Of a stretch of 64,000 bases of DNA, positions 26,096 to 33,582 are shown in pieces. The DNA lies in contig NZ_DIIM01000002.1 of the NCBI RefSeq assembly GCF_002420705.1, forward strand, positions 124,001 through 188,000, written 5' to 3'. Made by a program: the position numbers and the translations under genes. The first letter of the stretch is position 1, and every line of letters starts with the position of its first letter. The DNA comes from Sphingobacterium sp. UBA5670 (GTDB lineage Bacteria; Bacteroidota; Bacteroidia; Sphingobacteriales; Sphingobacteriaceae). The notes under the pieces were generated by a model. The model saw nothing but the letters and a program-made list of their open reading frames with translations, had not been told where the DNA came from and did no database searches.

Positions 26096-26854
26096 ATGTT
26101 AATGGCGATTGAATTTCCGGTTACGATAGATTTGTTTGGAAAAACATTTCTTTTACATCCTTTTATGGAAGGATTGGGAATGTTTATTGGTATGCGTTAT
26201 TATCAGTTGCTCAAATGGAAGGATCAGGAAAGTTTAGGGCATACCAATTCACTTCTTATTGTTATTGCGGCGGGCCTGGGCGCTTTAATAGGCTCGCATG
26301 TCATCGGTTCCCTTGAGCGCCCGGCTGAATTGCTCAGCGCGACAAATAGATGGGCTTATATATGGGTGAATAATACGATTATTGGGGGGCTGGCCGGAGG
26401 TTTGGTTGCCGTGGAATGGATGAAAAAGATGATGGGTAAAAAAGAGAGTACCGGCGACAGGATGGTCTTTCCGTTAATTACCGCAATTGCCATTGGCAGG
26501 ATAGGGTGCTTTTACACCGGCATTTTTGAGCAGACCTATGGTTTACCAACGGCCTCCCCATGGGGAATGTATCTGGGGGATGAATATAAAAGGCATCCGG
26601 TCGCGCTGTATGAAATCGCTTTTTTAGTGCTTTTGTTTGTAGTTCTTCAGCTGGTTAAGCGACAATTCAAGTATCGAAATGGTGTGTTATTCCAGCTCTT
26701 TATGCTTAGTTATTTTAGTTTTCGTTTCCTGTTGGACTTTATTAAGCCACGGGCAATTATACTTTTGGGGCTAAGTACCATACAAATTACCTGCATCGTA
26801 GTGATAATTTATTATATTTATTTATTGAAAAATGAACGTTTAGACAAAAAATAG
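26096..26854 (+). CDS. Divergent Lgt-like (prolipoprotein diacylglyceryl transferase family) membrane protein
   Basis: Integral membrane protein of about 252 aa with roughly seven helices and the Lgt fold. Family marks that survive are GRIGCF (about 134-139; GRIGNF in true Lgt), RHPVALYEIA (HPSQLYE in Lgt) and SFRFLLDFIKP (FRFIVEF in Lgt). Key residues of canonical Lgt look altered: Asn in GRIGNFINGE is Cys, the Glu of that signature is displaced, and the HGG motif appears as IIGG, so the catalytic His is absent. It is therefore probably a paralogue with another lipid substrate, not the lipoprotein enzyme. Start is ATG 26096 or 26102; the longest frame uses TTG 26090. It is followed two bases later by a small membrane gene and then a radical SAM gene. 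Confidence 0.7.
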   Translation: MLMAIEFPVTIDLFGKTFLLHPFMEGLGMFIGMRYYQLLKWKDQESLGHTNSLLIVIAAGLGALIGSHVIGSLERPAELLSATNRWAYIWVNNTIIGGLAGGLVAVEWMKKMMGKKESTGDRMVFPLITAIAIGRIGCFYTGIFEQTYGLPTASPWGMYLGDEYKRHPVALYEIAFLVLLFVVLQLVKRQFKYRNGVLFQLFMLSYFSFRFLLDFIKPRAIILLGLSTIQITCIVVIIYYIYLLKNERLDKK

Positions 26855-26856
26855 AG

Positions 26857-27099
26857 ATGATGTATTTGCTAGAAGGATCATTTGGGTCAGAAAGTACCGC
26901 AATGCTGGGACTTTTTCTGCTTACTATAGGTGCTATTGTTATCGGAATTGCACTCTTGGTTATTATTATCGGTTCGATTATCAAGGCTGGCAATAAAGAA
27001 TCAAAATTCAATGTCAACCCCTGGCTTAAAGTCCTGTTGGCTGGGATTGGTGCGATGTTGGCAGGGGGACTCGCTTGTGGACTTACCTTTATGAACTAG
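26857..27099 (+). CDS. Small two-helix membrane protein, 80 aa
   Basis: Hypothetical protein with two predicted transmembrane helices (MLGLFLLTIGAIVIGIALLV at about 16-35 and WLKVLLAGIGAMLAGGLACG at about 56-75), joined by a short basic loop (KAGNKESKF). It starts two bases after the Lgt-like stop and ends 11 bases before the radical SAM ATG, so it is locked into the same operon. I do not recognise the family. It could be a membrane partner or scaffold for its neighbours; that is inference from position only. Confidence 0.65.
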   Translation: MMYLLEGSFGSESTAMLGLFLLTIGAIVIGIALLVIIIGSIIKAGNKESKFNVNPWLKVLLAGIGAMLAGGLACGLTFMN

Positions 27100-27110
27100 A
27101 ATTCAGAACG

Positions 27111-28514
27111 ATGCCAGTTAGAAACTATACATACTACGATTATACCATCAGCCTATGTCCAACATGCCTTTCGCGAGTTGGTGCCAAGATTATTATCGAG
27201 GACGAACAGGTATTTATGACCAAAAACTGTCCTGATCACGGTTTTTTCAAAACACTGATAGCGACTGACGTTGACTATTATAAGAACATCCGGAACTATA
27301 ATAAAGCCTCGGAAACACCTTTGAAATTTGACAATGAAGTACATTATGGCTGTCCTTACGATTGTGGCCTATGCGTCGATCACGAGCAGCATAGCTGTCT
27401 GTCGATTGTTGAGGTGACCGATCGCTGCAATTTGACTTGTCCCACCTGTTACGCGATGTCGTCGCCCCATTATGGACGGCATCGATCGCTGGAAGAAATT
27501 GAGCGTATGCTGGATAAAATCGTAGCAAGCGAAGGCGAACCAGATGTTGTGCAGATCAGCGGCGGGGAACCAACCATTCACCCTGATTTTTTTAAGATTT
27601 TAGATATCGCAAAAACGAAACCCATCAAGCATCTGATGCTCAATACGAATGGTATCAGAATTGCCAATGATCCCGGTTTTGCTGAGCAACTCGCCACCTA
27701 TGCTCCCGAATTTGAAATCTATCTCCAGTTTGATTCCTTCCGCCCATCTGTGCTGGAAAAGTTTCGGGGTAAAGATCTCACTGATGTCCGAAAAAAGGCA
27801 ATTGACAAATTAAATGCCCTCAATTTAAGTACAACATTGGTCGTGGTCTTAGAAAAAGGAACCAATGATGATGAAATAGGGGAAATATTGGATTACGCCC
27901 TACAACAGCGATGTGTACGGGGAGTAACCTTTCAGCCAGTGGAAATTGCCGGGCGAAATGCGTCCGATGCCCAGCAGCATAAAATGACACTGACCGAGGT
28001 GCGTCAGGAAATTCTGAACCAATATCCGCTGCTGGATCCCCATGATATTATTCCGGTGCCCTGTAATCCTGACGCCTTAGCTATGGGATACATATTGAAG
28101 ATCGGAGATGAGCGAATTCCATTAACCCGACATATTGACCCTGCAATTCTACTAAATAACCAATCTCGAAATACCATTGTCTATGAGCAGGATAAAGGCG
28201 TTCAGATGCAATTGCTGGATATTTTTAGTACCGGGATTTCTGTTGATAAAGTGAAGCCAAAGGTAAACCAGCTGCTTTGCTGTCTACCGGAAGTGTGCGC
28301 TCCGGATCTTGATTATGATAATCTATTTCGCATTATCATTATGAATTTTATGGATGCGTATGATTTTGATGTTAGGGCGGTAAAGAAGTCCTGTGTTCAT
28401 ATCGTCAATAAGGATTTAAAATTGATTCCTTTTGAAACAATGAACTTATTTTATCGTGATGATAAAATAAAAAGGTTAGAAGAACTTAAACTGGCGGATG
28501 CTATTCGATTTTAG
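27111..28514 (+). CDS. Radical SAM protein of the MJ0619/Tes type
   Basis: Protein of 467 aa. The radical SAM cluster motif is C106-x3-C110-x2-C113 (RCNLTCPTCYA). Upstream is an N-terminal cysteine-rich region with CPTC (16-19), a Cys-Pro-Asp-His near 40, and GCPYDCGLCVDHEQHSC (80-96). At the C-terminus are CCLPEVC (390-396) and CVHI..LKLIPFETMN (from 428). This full layout matches archaeal MJ0619 (pterin methylation) and the tetraether lipid synthase Tes, both multi-cluster radical SAM enzymes. The frame extends to TTG 27075, overlapping the previous gene, but ATG 27111 (MPVRNYTYYDYT) is preferred. With an Lgt-like neighbour, action on a lipid is an attractive but unproven idea. Confidence 0.8.
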   Translation: MPVRNYTYYDYTISLCPTCLSRVGAKIIIEDEQVFMTKNCPDHGFFKTLIATDVDYYKNIRNYNKASETPLKFDNEVHYGCPYDCGLCVDHEQHSCLSIVEVTDRCNLTCPTCYAMSSPHYGRHRSLEEIERMLDKIVASEGEPDVVQISGGEPTIHPDFFKILDIAKTKPIKHLMLNTNGIRIANDPGFAEQLATYAPEFEIYLQFDSFRPSVLEKFRGKDLTDVRKKAIDKLNALNLSTTLVVVLEKGTNDDEIGEILDYALQQRCVRGVTFQPVEIAGRNASDAQQHKMTLTEVRQEILNQYPLLDPHDIIPVPCNPDALAMGYILKIGDERIPLTRHIDPAILLNNQSRNTIVYEQDKGVQMQLLDIFSTGISVDKVKPKVNQLLCCLPEVCAPDLDYDNLFRIIIMNFMDAYDFDVRAVKKSCVHIVNKDLKLIPFETMNLFYRDDKIKRLEELKLADAIRF

Positions 28515-28627
28515 CGTCAGATAACTTATTTTTGTCGAAAAAATAGCTTTGGTTCTTCCTTTGCAGTATGTTTTTTCCATCCAATCAGTTTGTACATTGC
28601 TGGGAAAGGAAATCAAAAAATAGAAGT

Positions 28628-30967
28628 ATGAAATTGGGCATTGTTACGCGTTTTATTTTTGTCTTAAGTCTCCTGACTTTTCAGCTACATGGATTTGCAC
28701 AGGATTCCGTTCAGGTTAAACGGAATCTGACCAGCGATCGCACGGCAGCACATGGCAGCTTCAATAGGAGGTCAGCTACGGATTCTACTCGAGTTGGTAA
28801 TGACTCCTTACGGAATGATCTGAAGAAAGTTAATCTGAATTTTCTGTCTAATATTCGTACAGCTTCTATGGCTGAGTTTGTTGCGCAGTTGAATGAAAAA
28901 TCTAATACGTACACAGCGACGAACATGGCGTCGGCCAAAGACAGCATCGCTGCCATTAAAAATAGTATTCATGAAGAAATTAGACAGCTGAAATCTATTA
29001 AAGGCAGTATCAGTAATTATTCGAACAGCCTTAGCGCTACCCAAGATCAGATCAGAAATTTGGTCAGCCGCTATGACATCAATGCCAATAATCATGGCAG
29101 GGCACATCAATACCTTGATAACGCGCAGCTGAAGCTATCTGCAAAGATGGATTCGCTGGAGGTTATCAATCGGACAATAGATGAACTTATTGTGAAAAAC
29201 CAGCGCCATCTGGTTCGGCTGGAGGCAGTACATGAAGTTAAAAACGGAAGTAAAAAGGTTGATTCTACGTCCAGCAAAAGTTCGATCTGGAAAGCGAATA
29301 CAACAGCGATTTCAAAAGACGTTATTTTAAATAATATACGCAGCAATTATAGCAACAATAAATCGATCGACAAATATGTGAATCGTACGGATTGGGCGAG
29401 CCGTATCCTACTGATCGTACTTGGACTGGGTTATTGCTACTGGATTGTACGGGTTTCATACATTCTGAAACAAAATGGCGCCGAAAATAGGCTTACTATC
29501 GATGGAATCATTGGAAAAACAGTTATTTTTTTCTTGACACTGTTGCCATTTGTCAACTTCTTTACGCCAAGTTTCATTCTTCAGGCCTCGCAGCTGGTTA
29601 TTATGCTGATCTTTATGTTCTTGTTGCGGCATCGCATGAGCGGATTACAGCGTAAAATTGCCGTTATCCTCATTGTATTCTATCTGCTGGACGTATTTGT
29701 CAATATGATCGTAAGCGATGACCTCTTTTTAAGGATTGTTTGTATTGCCTTTAATCTGATCGCACTGGGACTTGTCAGCTACACCAAACGACGAATCAAA
29801 AATGCGGACAGTCCGGGCTATATCAGCAATTTTATTTATGTCGTTTTCGCTATCCTCAATATCACCGCAATTACCTTGAATGTAATCGGCCATGTTGAGC
29901 ATTCACGAAGTTTCAGCATCGCCTGTGCAGTAGGTTTGGTTCAATCTTTTACGTTGCAGTACTTTTCGGATATGATTAAGGCTGATGTCCGTAATCAGTT
30001 TAAAAAAGACCGATTGACTTCTGGATTTTGGATGCGCTTCAATGAACAGCGTACCTTGGCAATTATTACCGAGATTCTTCGGATTGTCTGTGTGCTTTTG
30101 GCGATCATCGTATTGGCCAATAATCTACAGTTTATCGAAACCTTGCTGGTTCTAAGCGAAACATTTTTTGGTAAAATCCGAAGTATAGGCAATATATCAT
30201 TTACCTTAGGCAACCTTGTTGTGGCAGTTCTGGTGTTTTTAGTAGCCAATTGGTTCCAAAAAAATATCAGTCTGATTGTTCTAGGTGGTGAAGACGGACA
30301 GCTCAATCAGGCGTATAATCAAAAGATGACGTTGTTCCCTCTATTTCGTTTAGGTATTATTTTGATCGGTTTTTTTATGGCGATCTCTGCTTTGGGCATG
30401 AGTTTGGATAAACTGACCGTTGTCATCGGTGCGCTCAGTGTCGGTATCGGTCTGGGAATGCAGAATATCATCAATAATTTTGTTTCTGGAATTATCCTCG
30501 TTTTTGATAAACCATTTCGTGTGGGGGATCAAATAGAATTAGCTGACAAAAAGGGGCGTGTCAAGGAGATAGGGATACGTGCTAGCGTCTTAAAAACTGG
30601 CGATGGTGCCGATGTAATTATCCCCAATGGTGATTTGCTTTCGGGCAGAGTCGTTAATTGGACATTATCTCAGGAATACAGCAAGACGAGTTTTGTTCTC
30701 CACGTTGACCGGAAAGCAGATTTGGAACAAGCTAGACAATGGATCAAGGAAGCGATGGAAAGCAGTGTGCATTTTATCAAGGATAGGGATAGTGGTATCA
30801 GTATACAGGATATAAGTGAGGAGATGATATACCTGAGCGTTTCCGGCTGGGTAAATTTTGCAGCTAATGCTTCATCTTTCAAAAATGATGTATTACTTGT
30901 ACTTTATAAGAAATTTGAAGCTGAAGGGCTGAAGTTTTACAGTGTCATTCCGCCCAAGGGAAATTAG
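28628..30967 (+). CDS. Mechanosensitive ion channel, MscS family (large form)
   Basis: Large MscS-type protein of 779 aa. The signal peptide (MKLGIVTRFIFVLSLLTFQLHGFAQ) is followed by a periplasmic, partly coiled-coil region to about residue 240, then a series of transmembrane helices from about 275. The conserved MscS pore and beta domain is near the end (LGMQNIINNFVSGIILVFDKPFRVGDQIEL, then VIIPNGDLLSGRVVNW). The frame extends to ATG 28568, but the start at 28628 gives a clean signal peptide. Two TAnnTTTG matches (28527-28534 and 28544-28551) lie upstream without good -33 partners, so it may have its own promoter apart from the radical SAM operon. Confidence 0.92.
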   Translation: MKLGIVTRFIFVLSLLTFQLHGFAQDSVQVKRNLTSDRTAAHGSFNRRSATDSTRVGNDSLRNDLKKVNLNFLSNIRTASMAEFVAQLNEKSNTYTATNMASAKDSIAAIKNSIHEEIRQLKSIKGSISNYSNSLSATQDQIRNLVSRYDINANNHGRAHQYLDNAQLKLSAKMDSLEVINRTIDELIVKNQRHLVRLEAVHEVKNGSKKVDSTSSKSSIWKANTTAISKDVILNNIRSNYSNNKSIDKYVNRTDWASRILLIVLGLGYCYWIVRVSYILKQNGAENRLTIDGIIGKTVIFFLTLLPFVNFFTPSFILQASQLVIMLIFMFLLRHRMSGLQRKIAVILIVFYLLDVFVNMIVSDDLFLRIVCIAFNLIALGLVSYTKRRIKNADSPGYISNFIYVVFAILNITAITLNVIGHVEHSRSFSIACAVGLVQSFTLQYFSDMIKADVRNQFKKDRLTSGFWMRFNEQRTLAIITEILRIVCVLLAIIVLANNLQFIETLLVLSETFFGKIRSIGNISFTLGNLVVAVLVFLVANWFQKNISLIVLGGEDGQLNQAYNQKMTLFPLFRLGIILIGFFMAISALGMSLDKLTVVIGALSVGIGLGMQNIINNFVSGIILVFDKPFRVGDQIELADKKGRVKEIGIRASVLKTGDGADVIIPNGDLLSGRVVNWTLSQEYSKTSFVLHVDRKADLEQARQWIKEAMESSVHFIKDRDSGISIQDISEEMIYLSVSGWVNFAANASSFKNDVLLVLYKKFEAEGLKFYSVIPPKGN

Positions 30968-31024
30968 TGCATCGAGGCAGCTCGTTTATGGAATTCATAA
31001 AAAGCATTTGTTTGGGAACAATGG

Positions 31025-31855
31025 CTATTTATTTAGGCTTTTCCGGTAGCTAAGTGGACTAAAACCTTTCACACGTTTATAAAAATGGGAGAGGTGGCTT
31101 TCATCAATAAATCCCAGTTCTGCCGCAATTTGTTTCAAGGTGTAGTCTTTGGACTTGATTCTGTTTTCGATCAGTTCGATGCGATAGGTATTGATATAAG
31201 CCCTTAAACTTGTCCCAAAGTTTTTTTTAAAGTAGATACCAAAGTAGGATGGGGCAATGTTGAATTTTTGTGCAAGTGTTTTGACCTGAAGCAAATCGGG
31301 CGTAAAAATATGCTGATGGATATAAGCAGAAATGGAACGGTCGATGAAAAGCTCTTGATACTGTGGGGAACGCTGTGTTTCTGATATCTCTTTATAAAGC
31401 CCGAATATTGCGACAAGCTGGTCAAACAGCCATTCGGAGCTTTGGCTAATTGTCGTGGCAGTATACAATCGGACCGCTTCCATAATGTGCGAATACATGA
31501 GACGATAATGCTCATCCATCACCAATTTGCGCTCTTTTAGCCCTTTATCATTCATTAATTCCATGATCCAGGCATAGAGCTTTTGGTTTCGTTTATTCTG
31601 GAGGAAGTAATTGTCGGTAAATAGAATAAACAGAAAATGTGTTTTTTCTACGATTTTAAAATAGTGCCTGTCGGTTGGGCCGATCAAAAAAATGTCCCCA
31701 CGCTCATAATCCAGTTCAAATTTGTTGATGACATGACTGCCTTTTCCGGAACGTATATAGACAAGTTCATAATAATTCTGCTCATGTGGCGGCAAATGAA
31801 AGTTGTCCTCGATAAATTCACTGATCAATAAAGGTTCAAACTGTTTTTTTCGCAT
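31025..31855 (-). CDS. AraC-family transcriptional regulator
   Basis: Regulator of 276 aa. An N-terminal cupin-like effector domain (HLPPHEQNYYELVYIRSGKGSHVIN) is followed by two C-terminal helix-turn-helix motifs (LAQKFNIAPSYFGIYFKKNFGTSLRAYIN and LKQIAAELGFIDESHLSHFYKRVKGFSPLSYR). It is divergent from an AEC-family transporter 108 bases away, with a symmetric repeat between them, so it probably regulates that transporter and itself. The inducer is unknown. Confidence 0.9.
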   Translation of the reverse strand: MRKKQFEPLLISEFIEDNFHLPPHEQNYYELVYIRSGKGSHVINKFELDYERGDIFLIGPTDRHYFKIVEKTHFLFILFTDNYFLQNKRNQKLYAWIMELMNDKGLKERKLVMDEHYRLMYSHIMEAVRLYTATTISQSSEWLFDQLVAIFGLYKEISETQRSPQYQELFIDRSISAYIHQHIFTPDLLQVKTLAQKFNIAPSYFGIYFKKNFGTSLRAYINTYRIELIENRIKSKDYTLKQIAAELGFIDESHLSHFYKRVKGFSPLSYRKSLNK

Positions 31856-31880
31856 GGCAATCCCATCTATTTATGGTTAA

Positions 31881-31909
31881 ATGTACATAAAAATAATGTA
31901 TTTGTACAT
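31881..31909. promoter_or_regulatory. Candidate operator between the AraC and AEC genes
   Basis: Inverted repeat ATGTACA (31881-31887), 15 bases, TGTACAT (31903-31909). The arm centres are 22 bases apart, two helical turns, which suits a dimeric regulator binding one face. It is centred in the short divergent promoter region. Confidence 0.5.
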
Positions 31910-31963
31910 GTTTTTACCTCGCGTTCTATTGCACTTTTGTGTCGGATAAAATGGTAAGAAAAC

Positions 31964-32878
31964 ATGGTTAATTTTATAATGATAGCATTTTGTATCGCAG
32001 CCGGAATGCTCTTGCGGAGAACAAATTTAATTCATTCCGAGGCACACAAAGGAATCAATACCTGGATTCTCTATTTTGCCTTGCCGGCGGTTTCATTCAA
32101 ATATATTCCTAAGATCGTATGGTCTTCTGCGCTCCTGTTTCCGGTGTTTTCCGCGATCTTAGTTTGGGCAGGAAGCTGGTTGTTTATGGAATTATACTGT
32201 AAAGGCAAACATTATAAGCAACGCTCGCGAAGCAGTTTGGAACTGGCCGCAGGATACAGCAATACTTCTTTTATCGGTTTCCCGTTGATTATCGCTTATT
32301 TTGGTGAGGCGCAGCTGCCCATCGCGATTATCTGCGATCAGACCACATTTATTCTACTTTCCACTGCAGGAATTATCAATGCACTCAAAGCCAATGTGCA
32401 TGAAGGTGAGGCAATTGATGTGAAGTTTATGCTTCGAAAGCTGATTAGCTTTCCACCTTTAATTGGTTGTACAGCCGCATTGCTGCTATCTCAATTTGTT
32501 GACCTTTCGGTTGCCGAGCCTTTTTTCGACAAGCTGGTTGCCACGGTAGGACCTTTAGCGCTGTTTTCTATTGGTCTGCAACTTAAGTTTGATGGCTGGA
32601 GACAGCAAGTATCGCAAATTAGTACAGCAATGACCTATAAACTGATTTTGGCACCCTTGCTTGTCTGTATATTTGCATTATTGCTGGGGGTAAAGGGCTC
32701 CGTTGCAAGGATTAGCATTTTTGAAGCAGCTATGCCAACCTTAGTAACCTCGGGGATTATTGCCGAGCAATATCATTTAAATACCAAACTGGTCAATCTG
32801 GTCATCGGCTTTAGTATCGTTGCCGGATTGCTGACCACCTTGTTCTGGGACTTTGTGATCCGGATATTCTTCCCCTAA
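31964..32878 (+). CDS. AEC-family (auxin efflux carrier-like) transporter
   Basis: Integral membrane protein of 304 aa with about ten helices in two five-helix halves (GYSNTSFIGFPLIIAYFG in the first half, MPTLVTSGIIAEQYHLNTKLVNLVIGFSI in the second), typical of the AEC/BART superfamily. Bacterial members move organic acids such as malate or malonate. The substrate here is not readable. It is probably controlled by the divergent AraC-family regulator. The gene ends shortly before a TTGC/TTGA tetranucleotide run. Confidence 0.88.
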   Translation: MVNFIMIAFCIAAGMLLRRTNLIHSEAHKGINTWILYFALPAVSFKYIPKIVWSSALLFPVFSAILVWAGSWLFMELYCKGKHYKQRSRSSLELAAGYSNTSFIGFPLIIAYFGEAQLPIAIICDQTTFILLSTAGIINALKANVHEGEAIDVKFMLRKLISFPPLIGCTAALLLSQFVDLSVAEPFFDKLVATVGPLALFSIGLQLKFDGWRQQVSQISTAMTYKLILAPLLVCIFALLLGVKGSVARISIFEAAMPTLVTSGIIAEQYHLNTKLVNLVIGFSIVAGLLTTLFWDFVIRIFFP

Positions 32879-32889
32879 TAGTGAGGTCA

Positions 32890-32929
32890 TTGCTTGCTTG
32901 CTTGCTTGATTGATTGCTTGATTGATTGA
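32890..32929 (+). repeat. Tetranucleotide tandem repeat (TTGC/TTGA)
   Basis: Ten consecutive four-base units of TTGC or TTGA, beginning 11 bases after the transporter stop. It is intergenic, not inside a coding frame. Unit number could vary by slippage, but no phase-variable gene is apparent. Confidence 0.85.
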
Positions 32930-33092
32930 GTAGCAATGTGATTTAAAAGATGTTCAGTGAATCAGAATAATCCGGTAGCGGGATGATCATTGTTTCCTTC
33001 GTAACATTTTGATTGTTAAACTTCTATTTGCAACAACTTTTTCTACAATCAACTGTTATTATGTTATAACCATCTATAAAAGGAGGTATATT

Positions 33093-33539
33093 ATGAACCT
33101 GATACACAAAATTGAACATTGGGGAGATGCACATCATCCGCAATGGATTGATTACCTCAGAATTGCACTTGGGGTAGTTATTTTTGCCAAAGGTGTAAGT
33201 TTCGTAAATGACAGAGAGGTTGTTCAGCACATGATTGAGCATAGCAGTTTCCACCTGTCATCATGGGGTGCTGTTCACTATGTGGTTTTTACCCATTTAG
33301 TCGGTGGACTGTTTCTCATTTTAGGTTTTCAAACCCGTTTGGCTTCCCTGCTGTTATTTCCAGTGTTGGTCGGAGCTGTATTTTTTGTTAATATCACCAA
33401 CGGGTTTAGTTATTTGAATTCCGAATTGTGGCTTTCTATAGTCGTATGCTGTTTGTTGATCTTCTTTATGGTCATGGGCTCTGGAAAATATTCTCTTGAC
33501 CAGATGATGAACAAACCTGGATATAAACGGGATATTTAA
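33093..33539 (+). CDS. DoxX-family membrane protein
   Basis: Four-helix membrane protein of 148 aa of the DoxX type (LRIALGVVIFAKGVSFV, FLILGFQTRLASLLLFPVLVGAVFFV). The frame runs upstream to 33009, but the ATG at 33093 follows a strong AAAAGGAGG at 33078-33086, rare in this window, which fixes the start. DoxX-like proteins are linked to redox and thiosulfate metabolism in some organisms; no specific role is visible here. Confidence 0.87.
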   Translation: MNLIHKIEHWGDAHHPQWIDYLRIALGVVIFAKGVSFVNDREVVQHMIEHSSFHLSSWGAVHYVVFTHLVGGLFLILGFQTRLASLLLFPVLVGAVFFVNITNGFSYLNSELWLSIVVCCLLIFFMVMGSGKYSLDQMMNKPGYKRDI

Positions 33540-33543
33540 AAAA

Positions 33544-33579
33544 GAAAAAACTCCTTCATAGATGAAGGAGTTTTTTTTT
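33544..33579 (+). terminator. Bidirectional terminator between doxX-like gene and purL
   Basis: A-run, CTCCTTCAT, two-base spacer, ATGAAGGAG, T-run. The symmetrical tails let it serve the plus-strand DoxX gene and the minus-strand purL. Confidence 0.92.
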
Positions 33580-33582
33580 ATT

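Noticed and set aside
32890..32929. Tetranucleotide run as a phase-variation switch
   Set aside because: It is outside coding sequence, has two unit types, and is over 160 bases from the next start.
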